Positions 31,881 through 39,742 of a DNA stretch of 64,000 nucleotides are shown here, piece by piece. Source of the DNA: JASHVB01 sp036489395 (GTDB taxonomy: Bacteria > Pseudomonadota > Alphaproteobacteria > Acetobacterales > Acetobacteraceae); assembly GCA_036489395.1 (NCBI GenBank), contig DASXFW010000404.1:13943-77942 (forward strand). The letters run 5' to 3'. Position 1 is the stretch's first letter. Every line of letters starts with the position of its first letter. Both the position numbers and the translations under genes were made by a program. The notes beneath the pieces were generated by a model. That model was given only the letters and a program-made list of their open reading frames with translations, did no database searches and had not been told where the DNA came from.

Positions 31881-34800
31881 ATGGCGGACCGCGTCTTCAA
31901 GGTGATGGTGTCGAGCAGTTTCCGGGACCTGCGCGGGTGCCGGAAGGCGGCGCGCGCTGCGATCCTCGGCCAGGACATGCTGCCGCTGATGATGGAGACG
32001 GACCCGGCGATCGGCGACCGCGGCATCATCGAGAACTCGCTGGCCAAGGTCGATGCGGCGGACGCCTACGTCGTGGTGATCAGCAACTACCGCTACGGCC
32101 AGGTGATCGACGACGCGGCGCAGAACCCCATGCACCTGTCGGTCACCGAACTTGAATTCAACCGCGCCGAGGAGCGCAAGCTGCCGATCTGCGTGTTCCT
32201 GATGGACGAGAACGTGCCGATCTCGCCGGTGGAAATGCGTGCGGAAGCCGCGTCGCAGGACAAGCTGCTGGCCTTCCGAGCGCGGGCCAATCACCACGAC
32301 CGCGTCACGGCGACCTTCACCGACGAAAAGGACCTGAAGGGCCAGGCGATCCAGACCCTCGCCCGGCTGAAGGGGGTGCTGGAAAAGGCGACCGCGCAGC
32401 CGCCGCCGTCTGAACGCGCGGCACCGTCCGCCGCGGACCTCCTGCCTGCCCCGCCCGCCTTCGTCGCCCGCCCGTCCTACGTGCCGGGCCACCCGTTCCA
32501 GGGCCGCGCCCGCGAGCTTGGCCTGATGCGCGAGTGGGCCACCTCGCCCGCCAACCCGGTGCTGGTGTTCGAGGCGATCGGCGGCATGGGCAAGAGCACC
32601 GTCACCTGGGAGTGGGTCACCAACCACGCCGCCGCCGACCGCTCCGACTGGGCCGGCCGCCTGTGGTACAGTTTCTACGAGCGCGGCGCCGACATGCGCG
32701 ACTTCAAGATCACCGCGCTCGCCTACATGACCCGCCAGCCGCCGGAGGCGTTCCGCACCCGCCCCGCGGCCGAACTGACAAGTGGCCTGCTGCACCAACT
32801 CGGGCAGGCGCCATGGCTGCTGGTGCTGGACGGGCTGGAGCGCGTGCTCGCCGCCTATCACCGCGCCGACGCCGCGCAACTGCGCGACGAGGACGTGCAG
32901 GAGGCGGGCGACACCGGCCTCGCCGGCCGCGCGCCGCAGGACTGCATCCGCCCGGACGACCACGACCTGCTGCACCAACTAGCGGGCGCAACGCCGTCGA
33001 AGCTGCTGGTGTCCTCGCGCCTGATGCCGCGCGCCTTGCTCAACGCCTCCGGCGCGCCGGTGCAGGGCGTGCGGCGCGAGCAACTGCACGGCCTGGCGCC
33101 GGAAGATGCCGAGGCGATGCTGCGCCGCGCCGGGATCAAAGGCGACGGCGAGCGGATCCGGCGCTACCTGGCGCAGGCGTTCGACTGCCACGCGTTGAGT
33201 GTCGGCCTCGTAGTCGGCATGGTGCGCAGCGCACTGTGGGCAGAGATGGATTTCGACCAGTGGGTGGACGATCCGCGCGGCGGAGCTGCGTTCAACGTGT
33301 TCGATGCCGATTTGCGGCAGCGCCAGACCCACATTCTGGAGGTGGCGTTCAGCGGTTTAGATGCGGCAGAGCGTGACTTGCTCGCCTTCATCGCAATCAA
33401 CGAGAATCCTATTCGTTTGAGGGTACTTGAGAAACTGACCGCGCCAACCGAATATTTTCGTGAACGAGAGGTGACTGCCATCGGAGATCGTCAGTGGCTG
33501 ATGACAGCGCTCGTCGACATTGAGCGACGCGGTCTTATTCAGCGGGGCGGACGGTCGGGAACACTAAGTATGAATCCCATCGTTCGAACTTACGCAGTAA
33601 GCCGGCTATCGAGCGGCGGTCTGGTTCGGGTCAGACATCTCGTTGCGTTATATCGTCAATTACTCGAAGAGGATGTGGAGGGCGGCGCAGCTAACGGTCC
33701 ACACAACAACGTCCTTCAATCTGGAACACGGCAACGTCCTGCCAGTCATCGGTTCGGCATTCGCGAAGGGAGAGTCGACGCTCTGCCTGAGCCATTAGAA
33801 ACGATAGACGACGATGTCGCCAGGGATCTTTATGAGGAGCTATCGACTAAAGCACGAGCCGCTCTAATTCGCCTGAAAGACACGAATTCCCATATAAGCG
33901 TGGTTAGTACGATCCAACGGCTACTTGGCGAGCTCGGCACTGCGATTGAGGACGTGCGGCCGGGTCGGCTTTTGTCGCTGTCTCGTAGTGTGGACAGCTA
34001 CCGTCGTGCATTCAGTGCAGATGAAGCAAGACGGGAGCTTCTTCCTGACGTGATCGCGATGATGAATGATCTATCGCAATCTCTCTCGGACTTGTTAAGC
34101 CTGTTCCCGATCGTTCGTGAAATCGAAACGGATCGAGTGGCACTCACAATTGTGCGGAATCCACAAAATATAGATGCGATCGAACGCGAAGTCGAATCTA
34201 TAAGGGCGAGTGCTGCCAGCTCGGCAGCAGTGACTGAACGCGCAGTGGAGGCCCTTGCTGTCAATGACCCAGAAATCGCGAGCACGCGGGACATCAATCT
34301 GAAAGCCGATCTGCTGGCAGACAAGATTTTGGTGGTGCGTAATTTCGCGAGTGCGGCCGTTCATGGCGCTGCCCGATCTGGTCTCGCGTCCGTACATGGC
34401 GTCCAATCCGCAATGATAGCTGCCGGTAGGGAATTAACGGCATTAGGTGCGGAGAGTTGGCAAGCCGCAAAGACTAACTTGCCTCGCGGAGTAGGAGATG
34501 CCGCGAGAATAGCGCCTCTCTTGGCGCTCACTGTCTTAGCGTTACAGATTGCCGGGCCAATTGGGGCCATCGGCGCAATAGTAGGCGGATTCTCTCCCCT
34601 AATAAGGGCAATTCGGCAGCTTCGTGCCAGCGACGGATCGGATAATCGGCGGAGGGAAGACCGTCTGGAGGGCAACCCGAACGTGTCAGCAGCCAGTAGC
34701 GGAGGGTCGGGATTTTACCGCAACTGCAGGGCTCATATCGAGCAGTCAGGCCTGGCTGTCGCTCGGATCGCGGCAGAGGCCGGGATCCATCGAAGCGCCG

Positions 34801-34940
34801 TGATAAGGACCAGAGCTTGCCGCCAGCCGGTTGTCGCGGACACTGCTCGCCGAGTCATCAGCGCCTTGAACGCCCTATACTACAGAGACCATCCTCCACT
34901 TATCGAATTCACTTTGGAGTTCAAAGGCGCTGTTGACTGA
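31881..34940 (+). CDS. DUF4062-STAND NTPase with replaced C-terminal sensor module
   Basis: A 1,019-residue multidomain protein of the conflict/defence type. Order: DUF4062 (residues ~5-95, 'VFKVMVSSSFRDL'); linker; STAND/NB-ARC-like NTPase with Walker A 'GGMGKST' (K238) and Walker B 'WLLVLDG' (D317); a winged-helix region (~490-590, 'GTLSMNPIVRTYA'); a long helical region (~600-870); a hydrophobic, probably membrane-inserting segment (~875-905, 'LLALTVLALQIAGPIGAIGA'); and a terminal helix-turn-helix-like stretch (~957-1000). By hand count one line at 32821 has 45/60 GC, lines in the second half 26-33/60, and the line at 35041 has 50/60. The gene therefore changes base composition at about 33340 and back right after its stop codon. 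The old C-terminal tail survives downstream in the same frame. STAND proteins sense a trigger through the C-terminal region; the trigger and effector here are unknown. Confidence 0.8.
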   Translation: MADRVFKVMVSSSFRDLRGCRKAARAAILGQDMLPLMMETDPAIGDRGIIENSLAKVDAADAYVVVISNYRYGQVIDDAAQNPMHLSVTELEFNRAEERKLPICVFLMDENVPISPVEMRAEAASQDKLLAFRARANHHDRVTATFTDEKDLKGQAIQTLARLKGVLEKATAQPPPSERAAPSAADLLPAPPAFVARPSYVPGHPFQGRARELGLMREWATSPANPVLVFEAIGGMGKSTVTWEWVTNHAAADRSDWAGRLWYSFYERGADMRDFKITALAYMTRQPPEAFRTRPAAELTSGLLHQLGQAPWLLVLDGLERVLAAYHRADAAQLRDEDVQEAGDTGLAGRAPQDCIRPDDHDLLHQLAGATPSKLLVSSRLMPRALLNASGAPVQGVRREQLHGLAPEDAEAMLRRAGIKGDGERIRRYLAQAFDCHALSVGLVVGMVRSALWAEMDFDQWVDDPRGGAAFNVFDADLRQRQTHILEVAFSGLDAAERDLLAFIAINENPIRLRVLEKLTAPTEYFREREVTAIGDRQWLMTALVDIERRGLIQRGGRSGTLSMNPIVRTYAVSRLSSGGLVRVRHLVALYRQLLEEDVEGGAANGPHNNVLQSGTRQRPASHRFGIREGRVDALPEPLETIDDDVARDLYEELSTKARAALIRLKDTNSHISVVSTIQRLLGELGTAIEDVRPGRLLSLSRSVDSYRRAFSADEARRELLPDVIAMMNDLSQSLSDLLSLFPIVREIETDRVALTIVRNPQNIDAIEREVESIRASAASSAAVTERAVEALAVNDPEIASTRDINLKADLLADKILVVRNFASAAVHGAARSGLASVHGVQSAMIAAGRELTALGAESWQAAKTNLPRGVGDAARIAPLLALTVLALQIAGPIGAIGAIVGGFSPLIRAIRQLRASDGSDNRRREDRLEGNPNVSAASSGGSGFYRNCRAHIEQSGLAVARIAAEAGIHRSAVIRTRACRQPVVADTARRVISALNALYYRDHPPLIEFTLEFKGAVD

Positions 34941-35396
34941 GATGGAACAACGGACGCCTTCGCCCACGCCATCCGCATGGCCCGCGAGGTCGGCCTGAGC
35001 GACACGAACTGCGAAGCCCGACGCGGCCTCTCCCTCGCCCGGCTCGGCCACCGGCGGGAGGCCGAGGTCGCCGCTGCCTCGGCCGAGCGCGACCAGCCGC
35101 ACGTCTATCTCGCCGAGCTCTACCTGGCGCTGGAGCAGCGCGACCAGGCGCGCACGCACGCCCTGGCCGGCTACAAGTGGGCCTGGGCCGACGGCCCGCC
35201 CTGGTGCCACCACTGGGCGTTGCAGCGCTGCCGCGCCGTGCTGCAGGCGCTCGGCGAGCCGGAGCCGCAACTCCCGCCGTTCGACCCCGCCAACATCAAG
35301 CCGATCGACTACGAACCCGACATCCGCCGCCTGCTCGCCGAACACGCCAGCAAATCAGAGGCCGCAAGGCCAAAGCCAAATGACGCCGCATCGTGA
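34941..35396 (+). pseudogene. Stranded TPR-like C-terminal tail of the former STAND gene
   Basis: Directly after the TGA of the STAND gene the same frame stays open with high-GC, helical-repeat-like protein: 'AIRMAREVGLSDTNCEARRG', 'HVYLAELYLALEQRDQART', 'GYKWAWADGPPWCHHWALQR', ending 'EADIRRLLAEH'-type sequence at 35394-35396. This looks like the tail of a DUF4062-STAND-TPR protein, cut off by the low-GC module that now ends the upstream gene. An ATG at 34977 could in theory start a 139-residue product, but no ribosome site is evident. I read it as a remnant. Confidence 0.65.
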
Positions 35397-35521
35397 CTCA
35401 GCCAGCGTTCCCGGCAAGCCCGCCGCGCGTACTCCGCCTCACCGCCGGAACCGAGGCCGCCTACACGCCCGACAGGCCTGCCGCGGGAGTCGCCGGCGGG
35501 ACGCCACAGCAGCGCCGCTAG
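35393..35521 (+). CDS. Short ORF overlapping the remnant tail
   Basis: A GTG at 35393 overlaps the stop of the remnant (GTGA) and opens a 42-codon frame beginning 'VTQPAFPASPPRVLRLTAG', ending with TAG at 35519-35521. The overlap arrangement is typical of a translationally coupled second gene, so this may be the truncated start of a gene once partnered with the STAND protein. The stop overlaps the stop of the convergent toxin gene. I do not recognise the protein. Confidence 0.3.
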   Translation: MTQPAFPASPPRVLRLTAGTEAAYTPDRPAAGVAGGTPQQRR

Positions 35522-35955
35522 TCTCGCGCGACAATCCTGGCCACGCCCCGGCGCATCTGGTCCCGCACGCCATCGATCGTCGTCCGGGTCAGTCCGCTCG
35601 GAAGAAAGCCATAGGCATAGCCCTGGCTGCGATCCCGTGGATCGATCGGCCGGATGTCAGTCCCCGGCCATCGGAAGACGTTCACCTCGCTGATGACGAT
35701 CCAGGACCGCGCCGCGTCCAGCTTCAGCCGAGCTTTCACGGCCGCGGGAATCTCGACCGCGGCACCGGGGTCAGGCGGCACTGCATGGGTGATCGGCGAG
35801 ACAACGACAGTCAGTGCCTGACCCGTCCGGCGCGTCGCCAGTACAACGGCGCAGGGCCGGTCCTTGACGCCTTCCTCGCGTCCCCGCGCTTCCTCCGATC
35901 GCCACAAGAATGCGTAACGAATGACCAAGCCCGGCTGAGGGACCGGCAGGACCAC
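35518..35955 (-). CDS. PemK/MazF-like toxin of a type II toxin-antitoxin pair
   Basis: A 145-residue protein resembling the PemK/MazF growth-inhibitor group, an SH3-like mRNA interferase fold. Visible features are 'PQPGLVIRYAFLW' at the start, 'EEGVKDRPCAVVLATRR' and 'VVVSPITH', which parallel the RPxxV and P-I-T blocks of MazF. A C-terminal extension follows. The likely start is GTG at 35955, 8 bp after the antitoxin stop. The pair is transcribed leftward as antitoxin then toxin. Endoribonuclease activity is inferred from family resemblance only. Confidence 0.65.
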   Translation of the reverse strand: MVLPVPQPGLVIRYAFLWRSEEARGREEGVKDRPCAVVLATRRTGQALTVVVSPITHAVPPDPGAAVEIPAAVKARLKLDAARSWIVISEVNVFRWPGTDIRPIDPRDRSQGYAYGFLPSGLTRTTIDGVRDQMRRGVARIVARD

Positions 35956-35963
35956 CGCGAGGG

Positions 35964-36224
35964 TTACGCCTCCAGCTCGTGGTCGAATTGCGTGGTAAAC
36001 GCCGGAGGTTCGGCTTCATCCAGCGCCTTGGCCAGATCGTCCGGCAGTTCCCAGGCATACAGCGCTTGCCGCGCGTCCAGCGCCTTGAGCCGCTTGAACT
36101 CATCCACCGACAGCACCACCAGGCTTTCGTGCCCGTGGTGGGTGACCGATACCGGCTCCTTCAGCGCGAGTTCCCGGCAACGATCGAACTGTTTCCTGAG
36201 GTCGGACGAAGTGATCGTAACCAT
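35964..36224 (-). CDS. Phd/YefM-like antitoxin
   Basis: An 86-residue protein with the Phd/YefM fold pattern: N-terminal DNA-binding half ('MVTITSSDLRKQFDRCRELA', then 'PVSVTHHGHESLVVLSVDEF') and a C-terminal acidic tail that would wrap the toxin. ATG 36224 is used because the family starts there; a longer frame to 36260 overlaps the predicted -10 element. It precedes the PemK/MazF-like gene by 8 bp and is preceded by a candidate promoter, as expected for an autoregulated pair. Confidence 0.75.
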   Translation of the reverse strand: MVTITSSDLRKQFDRCRELALKEPVSVTHHGHESLVVLSVDEFKRLKALDARQALYAWELPDDLAKALDEAEPPAFTTQFDHELEA

Positions 36225-36258
36225 GCCTGTATTCGCCGCCTTCGCTGAACCAACCCGC

Positions 36259-36287
36259 AATATAGGGGTCGGCCGGAGCTTTGTCGC
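36259..36287 (-). promoter_or_regulatory. Candidate promoter of the antitoxin-toxin pair
   Basis: On the minus strand GCGACA (36287-36282) and TATATT (36264-36259) are separated by 17 bp, about 35 bp upstream of the antitoxin ATG. The -10 matches the consensus at 5 of 6 positions and the -35 at 4 of 6. Confidence 0.4.
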
Positions 36288-36313
36288 GAGCCCGTCGGCT
36301 CGCCGTACGCACC

Positions 36314-36514
36314 TTAAATCCCCAGGTCCTGGAACACCGCGGCGGCCGAGGCGGAACGCTTGCCCTTGCCAGCGGCCAGTTCCTGCATGGCGCGGCGGCT
36401 CTTCGCGTTGGGCGCCTCCACCTCGAAGGCACCGGAGTCACGCCGCTGCGTCTCCGCGTCAATGGGCGAAGGGTCGATATAGTCGGCGGCCGTGATCGCT
36501 CTCGTGTGTCGCAT
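36314..36514 (-). CDS. Small hypothetical protein, possible antitoxin-like
   Basis: A 66-residue frame starting 'MRHTRAITAADYIDPSPID' and ending 'GKRSASAAAVFQDLGI'. The tail resembles the C-termini of RelB/DinJ-type antitoxins, but the similarity is weak and no toxin follows it. It lies upstream of the Phd-like gene on the same strand, about 90 bp away. It could be a solitary or decayed antitoxin. Confidence 0.35.
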   Translation of the reverse strand: MRHTRAITAADYIDPSPIDAETQRRDSGAFEVEAPNAKSRRAMQELAAGKGKRSASAAAVFQDLGI

Positions 36515-36558
36515 GTCGCCTATGTAACCACGCTGCCTGTTTTACACATTCCGCCCAC

Positions 36559-37386
36559 CTACCTTGGCGGCTCGATCGGCATCCGCGCGATGCTCAGCCA
36601 CGCGATCGGCGCGCCCGCCTTTTCCGCCGCCTGCTCCGCCGGCAGCGCCGTATCCCAATCCGCCGCGATGAACCGCCGCCCGTTCACCCCAGCCGCCGCG
36701 TCCGACACCAGCCAGAGCAGCGGCGGCACCATGATCGCCGGCTGCAGCATCCGCGCGCGGTCTCCGGCGTCGTCGCCGACGATCCCGGTGTTGGTCACCC
36801 CGCCCGGCACAAGAACGTTGCAGGTTACGCCGGAGCCTTTCAGGTCCGCCGACAGCCCGGCCATCGCCGCCTCCGCCGCCGCCTTGCTCGCGCCGTACAG
36901 CAGGTAGCCCTCGCGCACCATGGTGCCGAGGCTGGTGGTGACGGTGATGATGCGGCCGCGGTTCGCCGCGCGCATATGCGGCAGCACCGCGCGCGCCAGC
37001 ATGATCGGCGCGGTGGCGTTGACCGCGACGAAGCGCGCCCATTGGTCCGGCGTCACCTCCCAGAAGCGGATCGGATTGCTGTGCCGGTCCGGCCGGATCG
37101 AGGCCTGGCCGATCCCGGCGTTGTTGATCAGCACGTCGATGCGGCCGGCGCGCTCCAGCACCGCGGCGACGATGCGGTCGAACGACGCGGGATCGGACAG
37201 ATCGGCGTGGATGGTGCGGATCGCGCCGGGCTTGCCCTGTGCCTCGATCGCCAACGTTTCCAGCGCGGGCGCGGTGCGGTCCACCGCCGCCACATCGAGC
37301 CCGGCGCTTAGCAGCCCCAGTGCCATGGCGCGGCCGATGCCGCTTGCGGCGCCCGTAACGATCGCGGTCTGGTTGGCGGATGGCAT
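36559..37386 (-). CDS. Short-chain dehydrogenase/reductase
   Basis: A 275-residue classical SDR. The cofactor motif is 'TGAASGIG' (residues 11-18) and 'NNAG' follows at 88-91. The catalytic tetrad is complete: N123 in 'AVNATAP', Ser in 'VTTSLGT', and Y164/K168 in 'YGASK'. GGAGG lies about 9 nt before ATG 37386. The C-terminal region is somewhat extended ('AEQAAEKAGAPIAWLS'). It is followed on the same strand, upstream, by a retropepsin-like gene 28 bp away. Substrate unknown. Confidence 0.9.
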   Translation of the reverse strand: MPSANQTAIVTGAASGIGRAMALGLLSAGLDVAAVDRTAPALETLAIEAQGKPGAIRTIHADLSDPASFDRIVAAVLERAGRIDVLINNAGIGQASIRPDRHSNPIRFWEVTPDQWARFVAVNATAPIMLARAVLPHMRAANRGRIITVTTSLGTMVREGYLLYGASKAAAEAAMAGLSADLKGSGVTCNVLVPGGVTNTGIVGDDAGDRARMLQPAIMVPPLLWLVSDAAAGVNGRRFIAADWDTALPAEQAAEKAGAPIAWLSIARMPIEPPR

Positions 37387-37414
37387 GGCGATTTCCTCCG
37401 TTCTGTTATTGTTT

Positions 37415-38347
37415 CTATCGCTCGAAGAACACCTGTCCGGTGGCGAACGAGATCCAGACGCGTCGCTGTGCCGCGACCCAGTCCTCGCCGAGCAGCGCAT
37501 CGACGATCGGCACCACGTGCACCGACGCGACCCACAGCCACGGATCGCGCTGCACTTCCGGACCGATGCGCAGGCTGGCGAAACGATGCCGGTGCATCGC
37601 CGGGCTCTGCGGCCCGATGCCGGTCATCGTCGCGCCGGGATCGCGCGCCAGCAGCGCCGGCGTCAGCCCCAGCCGGAACATGCCAGGCGCCACGATCAGG
37701 CTGGACGTTGCGCCCGTATCAAGCAACGCACGCAGCGGTTGCCCGTCCACGGCGATCGGCACGACCATCGCCTGCGTCATCGGCATTTCCGCCGACAGTG
37801 CCGCGTAGGGACCGGCCCACGGCAAGAAGCGCCCGCTGCAGCCCGACACATCGAACACGGTCAGCCGATGCGCCGGCATGTCGAGTTGCAAATCGAACGC
37901 CGACAGGAAGTCGCGCCCGAGCAGCCCGTCCAGCACCATGCCATCAGGCGCCAGGCCGGGCATCGCACCCACTGTCAGGCTGGTATCGTGGCTAACGGTC
38001 CGCCGGTGCAGCTTCACGCCGCCCAGCGACAGCGAACGCGGATCGGCATTGGGGTGTTCTACGATGCCGCCGACGCCGCTCATGGTGGTGCCGACCCATT
38101 TGTCGCTCGCGAGCCCGAGCCGCTGCACAGCCTCGGGCGTCACCAGCGTGCGCTCGGCGCCGGTATCCAGCACGAACGCCGCGTTGATGCCGTTCACCGT
38201 CAGCGGCACGATCACGCGGTTGGCGATCAGCGCGAACGTCACGGACCCGCGCGCCTGCACTGTACACGCGGCGTGCGCAGTGCCCACGACGGCGGCCAGC
38301 ATCAGCAGAGCGAAAGCCGTTGCGCGCGCGATTGTCGGATGGAGCAT
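37415..38347 (-). CDS. Exported retropepsin-like aspartic protease with two domains
   Basis: A 310-residue protein with an N-terminal signal peptide ('FALLMLAAVVGTAHA'). It contains two retropepsin-type aspartic protease motifs in tandem: 'FVLDTGAERTLV' and 'LLDTGATSSLI', each followed by an ILG-like block ('LDGLLGRDFL', 'VDALLGEDW'). Two half-sites in one chain make an intramolecular protease possible, as in pepsins, where single-domain retropepsins must dimerise. Periplasmic location is likely. Substrate unknown. Confidence 0.8.
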   Translation of the reverse strand: MLHPTIARATAFALLMLAAVVGTAHAACTVQARGSVTFALIANRVIVPLTVNGINAAFVLDTGAERTLVTPEAVQRLGLASDKWVGTTMSGVGGIVEHPNADPRSLSLGGVKLHRRTVSHDTSLTVGAMPGLAPDGMVLDGLLGRDFLSAFDLQLDMPAHRLTVFDVSGCSGRFLPWAGPYAALSAEMPMTQAMVVPIAVDGQPLRALLDTGATSSLIVAPGMFRLGLTPALLARDPGATMTGIGPQSPAMHRHRFASLRIGPEVQRDPWLWVASVHVVPIVDALLGEDWVAAQRRVWISFATGQVFFER

Positions 38348-38425
38348 GCCGCATTATCCGGCCCGTATGTTCGACGCGCCAGCCCCCGGTCATCGCGCCC
38401 CCGTCTCTGTCATTGCGCCCCCCCT

Positions 38426-38501
38426 CTGTCATTGCGAGCGTAGCGAAGCAATCCCGTTCGAGTGGACGCACGAGATTGCTTCGCTTCGCTCGCAATGACA
38501 G
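38426..38501. repeat. Family II palindrome, copy 2 (best-formed)
   Basis: Arms 38426-38453 and 38474-38501 (28 nt, block 'CATTGCGAGCGTAGCGAAGC') are reverse complements with one mismatch around a 20-nt loop. Short G-rich direct repeats containing 'GCAATGACAG' and 'GCGATGACCG' flank it (38401-38425 and 38502-38590). Intergenic, between the retropepsin-like gene and the F420-type oxidoreductase gene. Confidence 0.9.
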
Positions 38502-38599
38502 AGGGGGGCGCAATGACAGGGGGGGCGCGATGACCGAGGGGGGGGCGCAATGACAGACGGGAGCGCGATGACCGAGGGGACCGCGACGACAGTGGAACG

Positions 38600-39676
38600 T
38601 TACCCCGGCTGGCGAACGCCCGGCAGCACGTGCTTGCCGTAGAACTCCACCACCTTCCGCTGATCGCGCTGACCGGCATGCACGTTGACGATCGTCGCGC
38701 CGCTGTCGAACAGCTCGTGGAGCTTGGCCAGGTGCACCGCGGGATCGGTGCCGATCGCCCAGCCTTGCATCACCTCCTCCAACGGCACTTCAGCTTCGGC
38801 GCGTTCCTGGATCCGCGCCGGATCGGGAATGTTATAGTAGCTTACGAACGACTTCGGAGCGAACCGCCAGAGCTCCGCCGCTTCCTTCGCAACCGACTCA
38901 TCGCCGACGACAACGTATTGCTCAACGAGCACCGGCATCTTGCCAGGATCCTTGCCGGCATCGCGCGCGCCCGCTTCCCATTCGGACTTATGCTGCTTCC
39001 ACGCCTTCGGGTCGGTCACCAGGCCGTCGCCGTGCTGGCCGGCCAGCCGCATCGACTTACGGCCGTTCGCCGCGGTCAGGATCGGGATAGGATGCGGCGG
39101 CGGATCGTACAGCTTCGCCTCGACATGATAATAGGTGCCGTGATGCGACACGGGCTTGCCGGTCCACAGCGCGCGGATCACGGTGATCGCTTCGATCAGC
39201 CGTTCCCACCGCTCCTCCCAGTTCGGCCACATCCCCACCGCTACTTGTTCGTTCAACGCCTCCCCGGAGCCGACACCGAGAAAGATGCGGCCCGGATACA
39301 GCAGACTCAGCGAAGCGAACGCCTCGGCAACGACCGCGGGGTTATAGCGCAGCGTCGGGCACGTCACCGTGGTGCCCATCCAGCTTCGCTGCGCGCGCGC
39401 ACCCAGGGCGGCCATCGTCACCCACGCCTCGCCGGAATGTCCTTCATTCGCCTGCCACGGCTGCAAATGATCGCTGGTGGCGAGCAAATGAAAGCCTGCC
39501 TGCGAGGCCAGGGCGCCGATTTCCACCAACTCCGGCACGGGGAACTCCTCATGCGCCAACATGTATCCGATCATGCCGCGGCGCAGATCGCCCACCATCT
39601 GCTTCGTGACGGCGGCCTGCGTGACCGGCTCGGGACGCGAGGACCTGCGCGTCGGTCGGGTAAGCGTGGCTGACAT
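38600..39676 (-). CDS. F420-type LLM class oxidoreductase (Fgd-like)
   Basis: A 358-residue luciferase-like TIM-barrel enzyme. The block 'GYMLAHEEFPVPELVEIGAL', the 'ATSDHLQPW' motif and 'VGSGEALNEQ' match F420-dependent enzymes related to glucose-6-phosphate dehydrogenase Fgd (TIGR03557-like group). True F420 use is inferred; FMN is the main alternative. ATG 39676 is preferred, though the conserved domain begins ~35 residues later. It lies downstream of the dipeptide-type ABC ATPase on the same strand (66 bp). Confidence 0.8.
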   Translation of the reverse strand: MSATLTRPTRRSSRPEPVTQAAVTKQMVGDLRRGMIGYMLAHEEFPVPELVEIGALASQAGFHLLATSDHLQPWQANEGHSGEAWVTMAALGARAQRSWMGTTVTCPTLRYNPAVVAEAFASLSLLYPGRIFLGVGSGEALNEQVAVGMWPNWEERWERLIEAITVIRALWTGKPVSHHGTYYHVEAKLYDPPPHPIPILTAANGRKSMRLAGQHGDGLVTDPKAWKQHKSEWEAGARDAGKDPGKMPVLVEQYVVVGDESVAKEAAELWRFAPKSFVSYYNIPDPARIQERAEAEVPLEEVMQGWAIGTDPAVHLAKLHELFDSGATIVNVHAGQRDQRKVVEFYGKHVLPGVRQPG

Positions 39677-39742
39677 TGGGCGTGCACTCCGGCATTGCTC
39701 TGGTGACAGCAACGGAGGACCCGCGGCCGGGTTCCACAGCGA

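Noticed and set aside
36920..38443. 507-codon plus-strand frame across the SDR and retropepsin-like genes
   Set aside because: Arg/His/Gln-rich shadow of two conserved minus-strand genes.
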